Below, piece by piece: positions 16,751 to 25,436 of a stretch of 64,000 nt of DNA. The number at the start of each line of letters is the position of its first letter. Within the stretch, counting starts at the first letter, position 1. The stretch is from contig NZ_CP094468.1 of the NCBI RefSeq assembly GCF_023347275.1, positions 62,001-126,000 of the forward strand. The letters run 5' to 3'. A program made the position numbers and the translations under genes. The notes below the pieces were generated by a model. That model was not told the DNA's origin. It saw nothing but the letters and a program-made list of their open reading frames with translations, and did not search any database. This stretch comes from Faecalibacterium sp. I3-3-89. GTDB taxonomy: Bacteria > Bacillota > Clostridia > Oscillospirales > Ruminococcaceae.

Positions 16751-16838
16751 CTACGAATCAGTAGGCCGGGGGTTCGAGTCCCTTCCATCGCACCAAAAAA
16801 TGCCGTGAAATCGAAAGATTTCATGGCTTTTTTGTTTT
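16751..16838 (+). other. attR of IME-A / attL of IME-B: tRNA-Arg 3' half
   Basis: A second 88-bp copy of the tRNA-Arg(ACG) 3' half with its terminator; one difference from 2704-2791 is obvious by eye. It is again without a 5' half. The integrase of IME-B starts 200 bp to the right. This makes IME-A and IME-B a tandem array at one tRNA locus whose intact gene must lie to the left of the window. Confidence 0.85.
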
Positions 16839-16849
16839 TCTGGCAGAGT

Positions 16850-16883
16850 CTGCACACTTTTGCACATCTCCTGCACACTTTAC
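16850..16883. repeat. Putative integrase arm sites, IME-B left
   Basis: Direct repeats CTGCACACTTT, TTGCACATCT and CTGCACACTTT lie just right of the second attachment repeat. The same type is found left of the first attachment repeat (2532-2563). Confidence 0.5.
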
Positions 16884-17041
16884 AAAAAAGCCATGAACTC
16901 TTTGCATCGCTTGCACAGCGTGTATTTCGCTGCACAAAAATTAAGCTTGTCGGGGCGAGGCCCCTCCATCTTGCTTACGCAAGACCGCTTTGTTGCTTAA
17001 AAGCCCCACTGGGGCTTTCATTGCTTCGCAAACGCAAATTT

Positions 17042-18442
17042 TTACGCGAAGAGTACCCGCGTCAGCTCGCGGCGCTCCTCTGCGTCCATCTGCCGGATGG
17101 CTTCAAGGATCATTTTACCCGTGATTTTTGTTGCCACCGGCGTTTTGTTTTCCGGGGGTTCCTGCGGCTTTGCACCTGCTACGTCCTGCGTGTAGAAGTC
17201 GGCTTCGATCTTCTCGGTCAACTCCAACCGGGGCTTGTCCTGCGTGTGAGCGTAGGTGTCCATCAGGACGGTGGCGGTTGCATGGCCAGTGTTGCCCTGC
17301 ACCGATTTGAAGTCACCGCCAGATTGCAGCAGCTGGTAGGTGGCACTGGAGTGGCGCAGACCGTGGAACACGATCTTCTCAAACTCCGGGTGCTCTGCCC
17401 TCCACATACGGTACCACTTGGTCAGAACGTCCGGGGCAATGGGTAAGCCGTCTGGTAAGCGGAACAGCTGACCGCAGTTGCTGTATTTTTCCGGGGCATT
17501 CTGTTCGTCCTGCTTCATCTTTTCCAACCATGCCAGAAGCTCCTCTTTCAAGGGCTTGGTCATGTACAGGATGCGGTTGGACTTTTTGGTCTTGGTCCGC
17601 TTGAGGATCAGCGAGGACTTACTCCCCTCCCGTCTGTCCGGGAAGGTGTGGTAGATCTGGGTGGGGTCGATCTTGGACAAGGCGACCTTGTCGGCACGCT
17701 GCAGGGCCTTGTTCACCGTGATAGTTCCGCGCCCATCGGCGGCATCGAAGTTGAGGTCTCCCGGCTGTAAGCCGAGGATCTCGCCCTCACGGAGCGAGAG
17801 GATCATGCTCATGTGCACCGCCAGATGCAGGGCGGGGTTCTCGATGGTCTGCAGCGCCGCCAACATGGTGCGCTCATCCCAGATGGTGCGTTCTTCGGTG
17901 TTGATCTTGGGGGCTTCACGGGGAGTAGGCGACTTGTGGATCAGATCCCAGTCAACGGCATACGAAAAGGCAGTCTTCAGGAGCGTGTGGACTTCGTGAA
18001 TGGACGTGCTGGATAACAGCCGTTTCTTCTGATTTTCCGTCAGCTCCTGCTTCTCGCCGTGAACGTACTGGCCGCAGGGGGTCTGGCTCAGGGTGGCGTA
18101 GAACTGCTCAATGTCATAGGTGCGGAGGTCTTGCACCTTCCGCTTTCCGATATACGGCACGATGAGGTTCTGCACCATCGCCACAGATTGGGTGTAGGTC
18201 TTGGGAGACCACTTGTGTTTGCTGGACTGAATGGGAATCCACTTGTACAGCATCTCCTCGACCGTCATGGTGTCGGGCACGAGGAAGGTGCCGTCCAGCA
18301 GTTCCTTCTCCACCGTGATCTTGCGCTCCTGCGCTTCGGCCTTGGTCTTGAAGGTTTCCCAGCCCTTGCAGGGCTTGCCAGCATGATCTTTGTAGTTGTA
18401 TCGGACGGAATACGTGTTGCCACGTTTCATAATAGATGCCAT
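17042..18442 (-). CDS. int: Tyrosine recombinase/integrase of IME-B
   Basis: A 466-residue integrase with the same domain order as the IME-A enzyme: N-terminal arm-binding region (MASIMKRGNTYSVRYNYKD), core-binding domain and catalytic domain. Catalytic elements visible are SLREGE, HGLRHSSAT, GHAT and the nucleophile region MDTYAHTQ. The start at 18442 is chosen because GAGGGAGG lies upstream, whereas the upstream in-frame start does not fit the family N-terminus. It is transcribed toward the tRNA-Arg remnant. Confidence 0.92.
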   Translation of the reverse strand: MASIMKRGNTYSVRYNYKDHAGKPCKGWETFKTKAEAQERKITVEKELLDGTFLVPDTMTVEEMLYKWIPIQSSKHKWSPKTYTQSVAMVQNLIVPYIGKRKVQDLRTYDIEQFYATLSQTPCGQYVHGEKQELTENQKKRLLSSTSIHEVHTLLKTAFSYAVDWDLIHKSPTPREAPKINTEERTIWDERTMLAALQTIENPALHLAVHMSMILSLREGEILGLQPGDLNFDAADGRGTITVNKALQRADKVALSKIDPTQIYHTFPDRREGSKSSLILKRTKTKKSNRILYMTKPLKEELLAWLEKMKQDEQNAPEKYSNCGQLFRLPDGLPIAPDVLTKWYRMWRAEHPEFEKIVFHGLRHSSATYQLLQSGGDFKSVQGNTGHATATVLMDTYAHTQDKPRLELTEKIEADFYTQDVAGAKPQEPPENKTPVATKITGKMILEAIRQMDAEERRELTRVLFA

Positions 18443-18456
18443 AGATGTTCCCTCCC

Positions 18457-18756
18457 TCAGACCGCAGCAAACCAATCATCGAAGCTCTGCTTGCTTACCC
18501 GGATGCTGGTACCAAGGCGGATCACCTTGAAATCTTTCGTGGTGTTGCACAGATTGTACGCAGCACGGTTGGAGATCGCCAACAGTTGGGCAATCTCTTC
18601 CACCCGGTAAACGAGCGGGGCGTGTCGGACGGTTTTGCTGGTCTGGTCAGAAGGTTCTACGGCAGGGGTTTCGGACAATTTCATTGTAGGGGATTCGGGC
18701 GCGATTTTCAAGTCCTCACGGGTCAGTTTAGCGGAATTTTTGCGGACATTCGTCAT
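18457..18756 (-). CDS. Excisionase-like helix-turn-helix protein, IME-B
   Basis: A 99-residue homologue of the IME-A protein at 4301-4603: variable N-terminus, then the HTH YRVEEIAQLLAISNRAAYNL and the wing VIRLGTSIRVSKQSFDDW. The start at 18756 has AAGGAG at a normal distance; an extension to 18921 has no support. The integrase start lies just after its stop, suggesting a two-gene unit. Confidence 0.8.
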   Translation of the reverse strand: MTNVRKNSAKLTREDLKIAPESPTMKLSETPAVEPSDQTSKTVRHAPLVYRVEEIAQLLAISNRAAYNLCNTTKDFKVIRLGTSIRVSKQSFDDWFAAV

Positions 18757-18884
18757 AGGCATGTCTCCTTTGCACTTCTCCAGACCCGGCGCAGCTCCGG
18801 TTGAACTGCACCCTTGTGGGCCGGTAAATATGTAAGGGCCTGCCGCTCCTGACCCGAAGCAGCAGCCCAAAAAAGTGCGAGAAC

Positions 18885-19095
18885 TTGAATTTACGCGCCC
18901 CACGCGCCCCAAACCACACAAAAGTACCTTCCTGTGTTGATTTTATAGGGCGCATGGCTGGGATGCACGCGCCCTCTTGGGGCGCATCTTGGTTTCTCTC
19001 CCGCCCCGAAGGGGCGGATGCGCGCTCGAAGAAAACAACGATAACAGGTAAAAACAAATGTTTTGGGGCGCGTAGGGCGGGAGATTTTCACTTTT
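18885..19095. repeat. GCGCCCC-rich repeats, candidate replication origin
   Basis: A gap of about 340 bp holds at least six copies of GCGCCC(C) or its complement, in both orientations. An outer inverted pair is ACGCGCCCC near 18893 and GGGGCGCG near 19063. No gene is seen. Iteron-like repeats directly downstream of the P4-type helicase gene would suit an origin of replication. Confidence 0.4.
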
Positions 19096-19103
19096 CGTGT
19101 GTT

Positions 19104-20450
19104 TTATGCCGCAGCAAAGGCGGGGTGGACGCATACGCCCCGGAAGCCGCGATACTTTCCCTCGATGTGCTTGGAAAAGGTCAGGCCATACTTCCCTGCA
19201 TTTTTCAGCAGGAACTGGCTGAACTTCTTTTGCGGAACGGGTGATTCCAGATTATCCTCGCACCACTTGGTGTAGGCGCGGTAGAGATAGGTGGAGCGTT
19301 CCTCGGTGTCGGGCTTGAAGCGGACATACGCCGTTGCCTGCATGAACTGGGTCAGGTTGTCGCTGTCCGCCATGGCTGCTTCGAGGTTCTGGATGGAGCG
19401 CTCGCTGATGGTAAACTGATAGCGGTTCGCCAGCAGACGGTGTAACCCCTCCAGCATCCACAGCAGGATGCCGGGACGCTCCTCGGACAACTCTTCGATG
19501 AGGAAGGGATTATCCACCCGGGCAGGGTCACGGTCTTTCACCGTGATGAGGATCTGTCTGCGCCAGAAGCCGTCGCTGTCATCATGAGCGGCCACAAGGT
19601 TGCCATTGCCGAAGCAGATGAAACGAACGTACAGCAGACCTTGGACAGCCTGCTTGTTCTTCCGCTCGATGCACAAACGATCCTCGGCGGTGACGATGGA
19701 CTTGATGTTCCGCGTTTCAGGCAAAGCCACCATGTTCAAATCGTCATCGACCATGACCAGCTTGTACTCCAGATTTGCACTGGCAAAGCGGTTCGTTTCG
19801 ATGCGGAGGATGGATTCGGAGTGAGAGGCTTCCCCGAACAGCTTCTTCAGCAGCAAGCCGATGCGGGACTTCCCCTCGCCGCCCTTGCCGGTCATGACCA
19901 GCATCTTCTGCGCCTTGGTAGACGGGATCAGGAGATAGCCAAGATATTCCTGCAAGGTCAGAATGTCCTCCGGGATCAGCAGACCGTCCAGAAATTCCAG
20001 CCACTTGGTCGGTGCGGGGGCATCGGGCTGGTATTCCACGGGGAGCCGGTTCAGGCAGAGTTCCTTTTCCGGCACAAATCCCCGTTCGTCCAGAAAGTAG
20101 GTTCCGTTCTGGAGATGGATGCGGTCAAGCTGGGGTTTCCATTCAGGGGTATAGGTTTCGATACGGAGTGCGTCCAGAACCTGCTTCTCCTTCTTGGCAA
20201 GGTTGTCGAGCACAAAGTCACGGAGGTCGCTGTGGACTTCGTAGAGCAGTGCGTCCTCGTCTACCTCGCCGTTCTGGTCGAACAGCTTCTGTTTCAGGCA
20301 CATCATGGGGTGTTTCTCTAAAAAGTACTGGCAGTAAGCGGTTTCACGCACTTTGCCCTTACTGTCTACCCAAGGGCATTCGCATTCTTCCTCTTCTTCC
20401 AGTTCGTCCTCATCACGCCAATCGTCGTTCCTCTTTTTCCAGTCGCTCAT
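19104..20450 (-). CDS. P4-type primase/helicase (DUF5906), IME-B
   Basis: A 448-residue SF3-like helicase. An acidic N-terminus precedes Walker A GKGGEGKSRIG and the VMVDDDLN Walker B. The C-terminal winged helix resembles KKFSQFLLKNAGKYGLTFSK. The start at 20450 gives MSDWKKRNDDW; the frame extends upstream only as overlap with the CHC2 gene. It is homologous to the IME-A helicase (6840-8180) and is placed just after a CHC2 gene in the same way. Confidence 0.87.
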   Translation of the reverse strand: MSDWKKRNDDWRDEDELEEEEECECPWVDSKGKVRETAYCQYFLEKHPMMCLKQKLFDQNGEVDEDALLYEVHSDLRDFVLDNLAKKEKQVLDALRIETYTPEWKPQLDRIHLQNGTYFLDERGFVPEKELCLNRLPVEYQPDAPAPTKWLEFLDGLLIPEDILTLQEYLGYLLIPSTKAQKMLVMTGKGGEGKSRIGLLLKKLFGEASHSESILRIETNRFASANLEYKLVMVDDDLNMVALPETRNIKSIVTAEDRLCIERKNKQAVQGLLYVRFICFGNGNLVAAHDDSDGFWRRQILITVKDRDPARVDNPFLIEELSEERPGILLWMLEGLHRLLANRYQFTISERSIQNLEAAMADSDNLTQFMQATAYVRFKPDTEERSTYLYRAYTKWCEDNLESPVPQKKFSQFLLKNAGKYGLTFSKHIEGKYRGFRGVCVHPAFAAA

Positions 20451-20868
20451 GTAATCCCTCCCAATACTTCCGTAGCTCGTTTTCGGTCTGCGGGTCCGGG
20501 AGCACCGAACAGTCCAGATAATATTCAACGATGTCAAGGTTCTTTATCGCTTCAAGGAAGCAGGGGTGAAGTTCTTCTGTGGGTGACTGCGGTTCGTATC
20601 GGACCCGCCAACGCTGCAGACAGCGGTAATAGTCCAGCAGCAGCTGCCGGACGGTGGGCGGTCTGCGGGGAGCAAGCCGCACCTTGCCGTCGGCAAGTGC
20701 CATGCCGAAATCGTTCTTCAACTTTTCCACAGCCTTATAGGGAGAAAGTTGAAAAAGTCTGCCGACAAAATCGATCACATCTCCATCTGCCTGACAGGCG
20801 AAACAGTGGAAACGGCTGTCCACCTTCATGCTGGGGTGTTTATCCCCGTGGAAGGGGCAGCACATCAT
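20413..20868 (-). CDS. CHC2 zinc-finger primase-like protein, start unclear
   Basis: A homologue of the IME-A CHC2 protein: CPFHGDKHPSMK, then FHCFACQADGDVIDFVG. The ATG at 20868 lies just before the zinc finger and would remove the family N-terminus. Upstream in frame, codons back to about 20946 read SDVKNAISTRQAAELYGLAV, matching the homologue, but no ATG, GTG or TTG serves as a start. A neighbouring frame starts with ATG at 21061 (ATGA overlap with the relaxase stop). A single-base frameshift near 20950-20970 may therefore separate the true start from the body. Confidence 0.7.
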   Translation of the reverse strand: MMCCPFHGDKHPSMKVDSRFHCFACQADGDVIDFVGRLFQLSPYKAVEKLKNDFGMALADGKVRLAPRRPPTVRQLLLDYYRCLQRWRVRYEPQSPTEELHPCFLEAIKNLDIVEYYLDCSVLPDPQTENELRKYWEGLHERLEKEERRLA

Positions 20869-20953
20869 ACCGTTCCGATTTACGGCTAAGCCGTACAGCT
20901 CCGCTGCCTGCCGGGTCGAGATGGCGTTCTTTACGTCCGAAAAGACAGAGGTG

Positions 20954-21061
20954 CTACCCTCCGTCCCAATGGGTGGGGTACAGGCGAAAGGACGAAGCCC
21001 GGTGAGGGGCGTGGGTGAGGTTGGGTTTATTCACACATCGATCCGTCAGAGTGTTGTTCAT
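20954..21061 (-). CDS. 35-codon reading frame, possible displaced 5' end of CHC2 gene
   Basis: The ATG at 21061 overlaps the relaxase stop (ATGA) and has GGAGG 4 nt upstream, the expected coupling for the next operon gene. It reads MNNTLTDRCVNKPNLTHAPH and stops at 20954, one frame away from the CHC2 body that becomes homologous at about 20946. It is either a tiny peptide or the broken start of the primase gene. Confidence 0.4.
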   Translation of the reverse strand: MNNTLTDRCVNKPNLTHAPHRASSFRLYPTHWDGG

Positions 21062-22620
21062 TTGACCTCCTGCTGCGGTACGGTGTGGCTGCGCTCTTCC
21101 TTGCGGAAGAAGGCTTCCACGTTCTGTTGTGCGGTGCGGAGTTCACGCAGTTCGATCTGCGCTTTCTTGTAGCGGGTGTAGAACCCGTTTTTCTCCGAGG
21201 AAAGGGTCTGGTATTCGGCATCCAGCTTTTTGAGGTCCGGCAGCGTCCTGAGCCCATTGGCCTTGAAATAGGCGCAAGCGGCCTCGTACACAGCAAACTC
21301 TGCACGGTGCTGCTCCTTGAACTTGGCGGGATTCCGCACAGTCTGGAGCTTCTGTGCAAGGGGCTTGTACTGCCGATAGACCACAAGATGCCCGCGCAGC
21401 TCCTTGAGGGAGACCATGCGGGCATCCAGGTCTTTGACCACCGCCAGTGCATCGTCGTGCTGGGTTTTCAGTTCGGCAATGCGCTGGTTCAGGGCATCTT
21501 CGCTGAGCAGCTTTTTCTCCTGCAGGAGACACAAGGTTTGCGACCAGCGTTTGAGGTTGAACTTTTTCGCCCAACGCTCATAGCCGATGCCCTTACCTGC
21601 GGCAACATTCGCCTGAATGTCAACCAGTTTCCTGATCTTATCCGGCTTCTTTTCGCTGCTGGGCTGGATGGTGACGGCAAGCTGGATGTTCTGGGAGAGG
21701 ACGGTCAGCACCTGCTCCTTTTCCAGCTTCTTGCTCAGTTTCTTGGCGGTGATGAACTTTGTCCGGCCGGGCGGGCAGTAGCTCAACCGACCTCGGCTCT
21801 CCTTCACGGCGATGCCGTGTTCCTGCATGAGCAATGCAGAAAATTCCTCGAAGGTGGTGGTCTTGTTCAGCACAGCGTAGATCTGCTTTCGCAGCTTGTC
21901 CAGTTCGGTCTGATAGACGGTCTGGGTGGGCTGCTGCCCTTCGGCGGCAAGTTTGGCGTTGGCATGGTCGAGGCGGCGTTGTCCGCGCCGCTGCGCCCAA
22001 TACTCGCGCTCCGAAACATGGTCGCCTTGAGCTTCCAGCAAATTGATCTGGTTCAGATCGGCTTGCTCGCACATTTCCATGACAGCGACACGGAGGTGCC
22101 GGAGCATGGCTGAAGTGCAGCGGTGCTTCTTGCCCGCTTCCCAGTCGCACGGCTTGTCCATGAAGGGCTGCCGTTCCACGGTGCGGACGCGCAAGCTGCC
22201 GATGACGATGTGGACGTGGATGTTCCCGGCACTGTTGTGCCCATCCGGGTGGGTGCAGACGATGGCGGGATGACCGGGGAAGTTGTCCTTGCAGAACTGC
22301 AAGCCAAGGGCTTGCGCCCGCTCCATGGTCAGGTCGTTCTCTACTGCGTCCTTCGGGTCGAAGCTGATGATATAATGGTGGGTCTTCACGTCCTCCCGCC
22401 CGCCGTTCTTGCCGTACTTGCGATTGGCAATCAGGCAGGCCATAGCGAACGAGGATTCGCCGCACTCAAGGGTGTCGAGCAGGTACGAATCCCGCAGCTT
22501 GGGTCTGCCCTTCTCGTCCAGAATGGGCAGACCGGTGTACTCGTTGTGCTGAAAGGTGAGATAGCTTTCGGCGGCGGCGTAGTTAGAGTTCTTCGAGCTT
22601 AAATGCTTGATGGTTGCCAT
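21058..22620 (-). CDS. mobA: MOBP-type relaxase (MobA/MobL-like), IME-B
   Basis: A 520-residue relaxase. The N-terminal nuclease domain holds YIISFDPKDAVEND, a family motif, and the metal-binding NIHVHIVIGS (HxH). The C-terminal half is a long coiled coil. It begins inside the end of mobC and is probably translationally coupled. The ATG at 22620 is preferred to the GTG 12 nt upstream. It is about 60% identical by eye to the relaxase at 54309-55844, showing that the two elements share a mobilization module. Confidence 0.85.
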   Translation of the reverse strand: MATIKHLSSKNSNYAAAESYLTFQHNEYTGLPILDEKGRPKLRDSYLLDTLECGESSFAMACLIANRKYGKNGGREDVKTHHYIISFDPKDAVENDLTMERAQALGLQFCKDNFPGHPAIVCTHPDGHNSAGNIHVHIVIGSLRVRTVERQPFMDKPCDWEAGKKHRCTSAMLRHLRVAVMEMCEQADLNQINLLEAQGDHVSEREYWAQRRGQRRLDHANAKLAAEGQQPTQTVYQTELDKLRKQIYAVLNKTTTFEEFSALLMQEHGIAVKESRGRLSYCPPGRTKFITAKKLSKKLEKEQVLTVLSQNIQLAVTIQPSSEKKPDKIRKLVDIQANVAAGKGIGYERWAKKFNLKRWSQTLCLLQEKKLLSEDALNQRIAELKTQHDDALAVVKDLDARMVSLKELRGHLVVYRQYKPLAQKLQTVRNPAKFKEQHRAEFAVYEAACAYFKANGLRTLPDLKKLDAEYQTLSSEKNGFYTRYKKAQIELRELRTAQQNVEAFFRKEERSHTVPQQEVK

Positions 22621-23029
22621 ACAGTTCACCAACCGTTTCTTCGGCTTTCAGCCGAAAGTTCGTGAGTGCGGACAGTTCCTCCAGAATTTGCGCCCGGAGC
22701 TGCTCGGTGTCTTTGCCGCCGGAGTTGAAGTGCCGTGCAAGCTGGTTGAGGTTGCTGCCCACCTTGCTGCACTGGGCAGACAAGGCGGCAAGCGCCGCCA
22801 GTGCATCCTCGCCGCCCTGCGCCACCACAACGGTGTGCTTGACGTTTACGCCGTACAGGACACGGCGGACGAGTTCGGACTGGGTGAGGTGGAGTTCTTT
22901 GCAGGCGTATGCAATCCGCAGTTTTTCTTCTGCGGTCACCCTGACTTTGATGATGTGTGTCTTTCGTTTTCGCGGCGTGTCATTGCGGTTCTTCTTTGCG
23001 TGTACGTTCGGACTTTTCATTTCAGCCAT
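22583..23029 (-). CDS. mobC: MobC-like relaxosome protein, IME-B
   Basis: A 148-residue DNA-binding accessory protein. A ribbon-helix-helix N-terminus (THIIKVRVTAEEKLRIAYAC) precedes the conserved MobC signature (SKVGSNLNQLARHFNSGG). The start at 23029 has AGGAGG 6 nt upstream; a longer frame to 23311 runs through the oriT region and is not coding. The partner is the overlapping relaxase. The closest relative in the window is 55816-56250. Confidence 0.85.
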   Translation of the reverse strand: MAEMKSPNVHAKKNRNDTPRKRKTHIIKVRVTAEEKLRIAYACKELHLTQSELVRRVLYGVNVKHTVVVAQGGEDALAALAALSAQCSKVGSNLNQLARHFNSGGKDTEQLRAQILEELSALTNFRLKAEETVGELYGNHQAFKLEEL

Positions 23030-23124
23030 ATTCGACCTCCTGTGAAAATGATAAATGCCCGCTCCGGGATGGAGAGGGCTATGTAATGCGACACGCCGCT
23101 TTCGCACCAACGGTGCGAAGCTAG

Positions 23125-23215
23125 AGCAGGGTTTGGGGAAGGCACTCCCCAACAAGTGGCAGACCATGTGACAGAACATTTTCAAGCATTGAAAATTTGT
23201 GGCCACAGGTCGATA
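23125..23215. other. Candidate oriT of the MOBP module, IME-B
   Basis: A hairpin GTTTGGGG / CCCCAAC (23130-23153) lies 20-25 bp from a second inverted repeat ATTTTCAA-gca-TTGAAAAT followed by TTGTGGCCAC. The pair recurs at 50592-50680 and 56339-56458, and the hairpin also at 29776-29803. Three of the four copies lie upstream of mobC. The position and structure fit an origin of transfer. Confidence 0.6.
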
Positions 23216-23590
23216 CTTGCTTTCGCCCTTTCCGTGCAACACTGAAAATTTCAGAATTCGAACCGCAATGCACGTTGAAAATTTTGCAGAGCAAAACGTG
23301 TGAAAAGGCAAAGCCCCTGCTCATGGTCACCGTTCACACCGAACGCAGTTCCTGCCCCTGTTTTGCAGCGGCGTTGTCCGGCTCGCCCACAGAAAGCGTG
23401 AGGTCATGGCGCAGTATCTCGTTCAGACGGCTTATGTAAGATTCAAGGTACAGTATGAAGAAAGCCGGGCGCAGTGCGGACACTACAACCTGCTTCTTTC
23501 AAGCACAAGAATAACACTTTGTGGTTGTGCAGTCAACAACCAAAAACAAATTTTGGAAGATTGAACAACTACATAAGATTTTATTTGTGA

Positions 23591-23679
23591 AAAAGAAAAA
23601 TACCGCCCACGCAGCGCAGCGATGATTTTGTCGGGTGAAACGGCGGCAAAATAGATCGGGTGTGTTGCGGGGCGGTAAA
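23591..23679. repeat. 89-bp conserved element-end repeat, copy 1
   Basis: Nearly identical (two differences seen in the core) to 56671-56759. It starts TACCGCCC and ends GGGCGGTA, so its termini are inverted. Both copies lie 350-450 bp beyond the oriT candidate. A second, weaker block of similarity (about 23730-23800 and 56840-56910, core GTGGGATTTG) follows. No gene is seen between 23030 and 23938. Confidence 0.65.
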
Positions 23680-23938
23680 AATCTTCATGGGGAATAAATC
23701 CTCGCCGCTCTGTACTTTTCTACAAAATTGGTGGGATTTGCGATAAAGGGTATCATGAATTGCGGAGCGCGTCAAGATGGTTTTGCAAAATTTATTGTGG
23801 TAAAGCGGTGATAGTAGGACTTATATTTAACACACAGCAAGAAACAATTTCCGTTTCGCACATTGTAATGTTCGCAGAAAAAACTTATAATGCTTTTGAA
23901 CCTGTAGGACACACAAAACGCAGAAAAGAGAGGGAATC

Positions 23939-24619
23939 ATGAGAAAACTGTTCCTTTTGGAAGATGATCTGAGCCTGATCAGTGGGCTGACTTTTGCATT
24001 CAAGAAACAGGGCTTTGCACTGGATACAGCCCGGACGCTGGCAGAAGCCGAGGTGCTGTGGTCAGACAGAAAATATGACCTGCTGGTGCTGGATGTTTCC
24101 CTGCCGGATGGCTCTGGCTTCGATTTCTGCCAGAAGGTGCGGCGCACATCCAACGTGCCGATTCTGTTCCTGACTGCTTCGGATGAGGAAATGAATATCA
24201 TCATGGGACTGGAACTGGGTGGGGATGATTACCTGACCAAGCCGTTCAAGCTGGGTGTCCTGTTGTCGCGGGTCAATGCACTGCTTCGCCGTGCAAATGC
24301 GTCCAGCGCAGGAGAACCCGTACTGGAATCGGGCAGCATCACCGTCCGGCTGTTGCAGGGGCAGGCATACAAAAACGGAGTATTGCTGGAACTGACCGGC
24401 GCAGAGTACAAGCTGCTCTGCTTCTTTATGCAGCATCCGAATGCCGTGCTATCCAAGGAACAAATTCTGGATGCACTGTGGGACTGCGATGGGGATTACA
24501 TTGACAGCAGTGCCTTAACAGTGTACATCCGGCGGCTGCGGATGAAGATTGAGGACGACCCCGGCAAACCGCAGATGCTGCTGACTGTCCGCGGCATGGG
24601 CTATAAATGGAATGGGTAA
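23939..24619 (+). CDS. OmpR-family response regulator
   Basis: A 226-residue regulator: receiver domain with acidic pocket (LLEDDLS), phosphoacceptor Asp in LLVLDVSLPDGSG and Lys in YLTKPFK, then an OmpR winged-helix DNA-binding domain ending VRGMGYKW. It is most like regulators paired with intramembrane-sensing kinases for antimicrobial-peptide ABC transporters, but the transporter is missing here. The kinase gene starts 9 bp downstream and is truncated. Confidence 0.9.
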   Translation: MRKLFLLEDDLSLISGLTFAFKKQGFALDTARTLAEAEVLWSDRKYDLLVLDVSLPDGSGFDFCQKVRRTSNVPILFLTASDEEMNIIMGLELGGDDYLTKPFKLGVLLSRVNALLRRANASSAGEPVLESGSITVRLLQGQAYKNGVLLELTGAEYKLLCFFMQHPNAVLSKEQILDALWDCDGDYIDSSALTVYIRRLRMKIEDDPGKPQMLLTVRGMGYKWNG

Positions 24620-24628
24620 AGGTGCCGT

Positions 24629-25436
24629 ATGAAAGTATTCGCAAACCGGGAAATCCGGATTTTGTTCCGGACAGTGCTGGCGGTCTGGGCGGTGGCATTG
24701 GCTCTCACGCAGGGCATCGTATGGCATACAACGCATGTATTTTCTTTCGGGTTACTGTTGGTTTTTCTGCTGCTGGGCGGCTGTCTCTGGGGCGTGCTTT
24801 TTCGCTATTTCCAAAGGCAGAGCGCGCTTCTGGAACAGGCAGTCCAGCAAATCCAAAGCTGTCTGGATGGTAACCCGGATGCACGACTGGACTGCGACCG
24901 GGAGGGAGAACTTTACCGTCTGTTTCACTCCGTTAATGCATTGGCGGCAGTTCTGAGCGCACACGCAGACAACGAGCAGCGGGAGAAGCGTTTTTTGAAA
25001 AATACCATTGCAGATATTTCGCACCAGCTCAAAACACCGCTGGCGGCGTTGAATATCTACAACGGTCTGCTTCAGGACGAAGTTGTTTCGCCGTCGGAGG
25101 TCAAAGAGTTTGCAGACCTGTCCGAACAGGAGTTGGACCGCATCGAAACGCTGGTGCAGAATCTGCTCAAAATCACCCGGCTGGATGCCGGTTCGGTCGT
25201 CTTGGAGAAGAAAAACGAAAATGTTGCTGAAATGGTGCAGGACATCGCGCGGCAGTATAACTATCGTGCAGAGCAGGAACAGAAAAAGCTCGTTCTGTCT
25301 GGCTCAGAGGCGGTTACACTTTGGTGCGACCGTGACTGGATGCAGGAAGCTGTGGACAATCTTGTAAAGAATGCCCTTGACCACACAAAGAGCGGAGATA
25401 CGATTCAGGTAGAGTGGAATGCACTGCCGTCCATGC
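24629..25436 (+). pseudogene. Sensor histidine kinase, truncated in ATPase domain
   Basis: Two N-terminal membrane helices (about 12-30 and 38-60) and a HAMP-like linker precede the H-box ISHQLKTPLAALNIYNG. The N-box DNLVKNALDHTKSGD is reached, but the protein then breaks off at WNALPSM. The G1, F and G2 boxes that complete the ATP lid are absent. The last residues and stop come from the truncated sequence of the opposite-strand Tn916-like gene. It cannot be an active kinase; it was cut by the rearrangement at about 25433. Confidence 0.88.

Larger units (their letters stand above)
2704..16838. mobile_element. IME-A, integrative mobilizable element with RiPP cargo
   Basis: A 14-kb element bounded by 88-bp direct repeats of a tRNA-Arg 3' end. 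The integrase lies beside the left repeat. The module order is integrase, excisionase-like, MOBV relaxase, palindrome array, P4-type helicase, CHC2 primase, sigma-like protein, zinc-ribbon protein, oriT, then a RiPP/quorum cargo. No type IV secretion genes are present, so it should be mobilizable rather than self-transmissible. Direct repeats of the TGCACGG type lie just inside both ends. Confidence 0.8.
16751..23830. mobile_element. IME-B, mobilizable element with MOBP module
   Basis: Integrase, excisionase-like gene, GC-rich repeats, P4-type helicase, CHC2 primase, MOBP relaxase, MobC, candidate oriT and an end region. The end region (23591-23830) resembles the end of the Tn4451-like element at 56671-56950. 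No tRNA-Arg repeat was found at the right end, so this boundary is inferred from the repeat and from the change to chromosomal-type genes at 23939. No transfer ATPase genes and no obvious cargo are present. Confidence 0.6.

Noticed and set aside
18762..18921. N-terminal extension of the IME-B excisionase-like gene
   Set aside because: No ribosome site; the extension is low-complexity and absent from the IME-A homologue, while AAGGAG fits the start at 18756.
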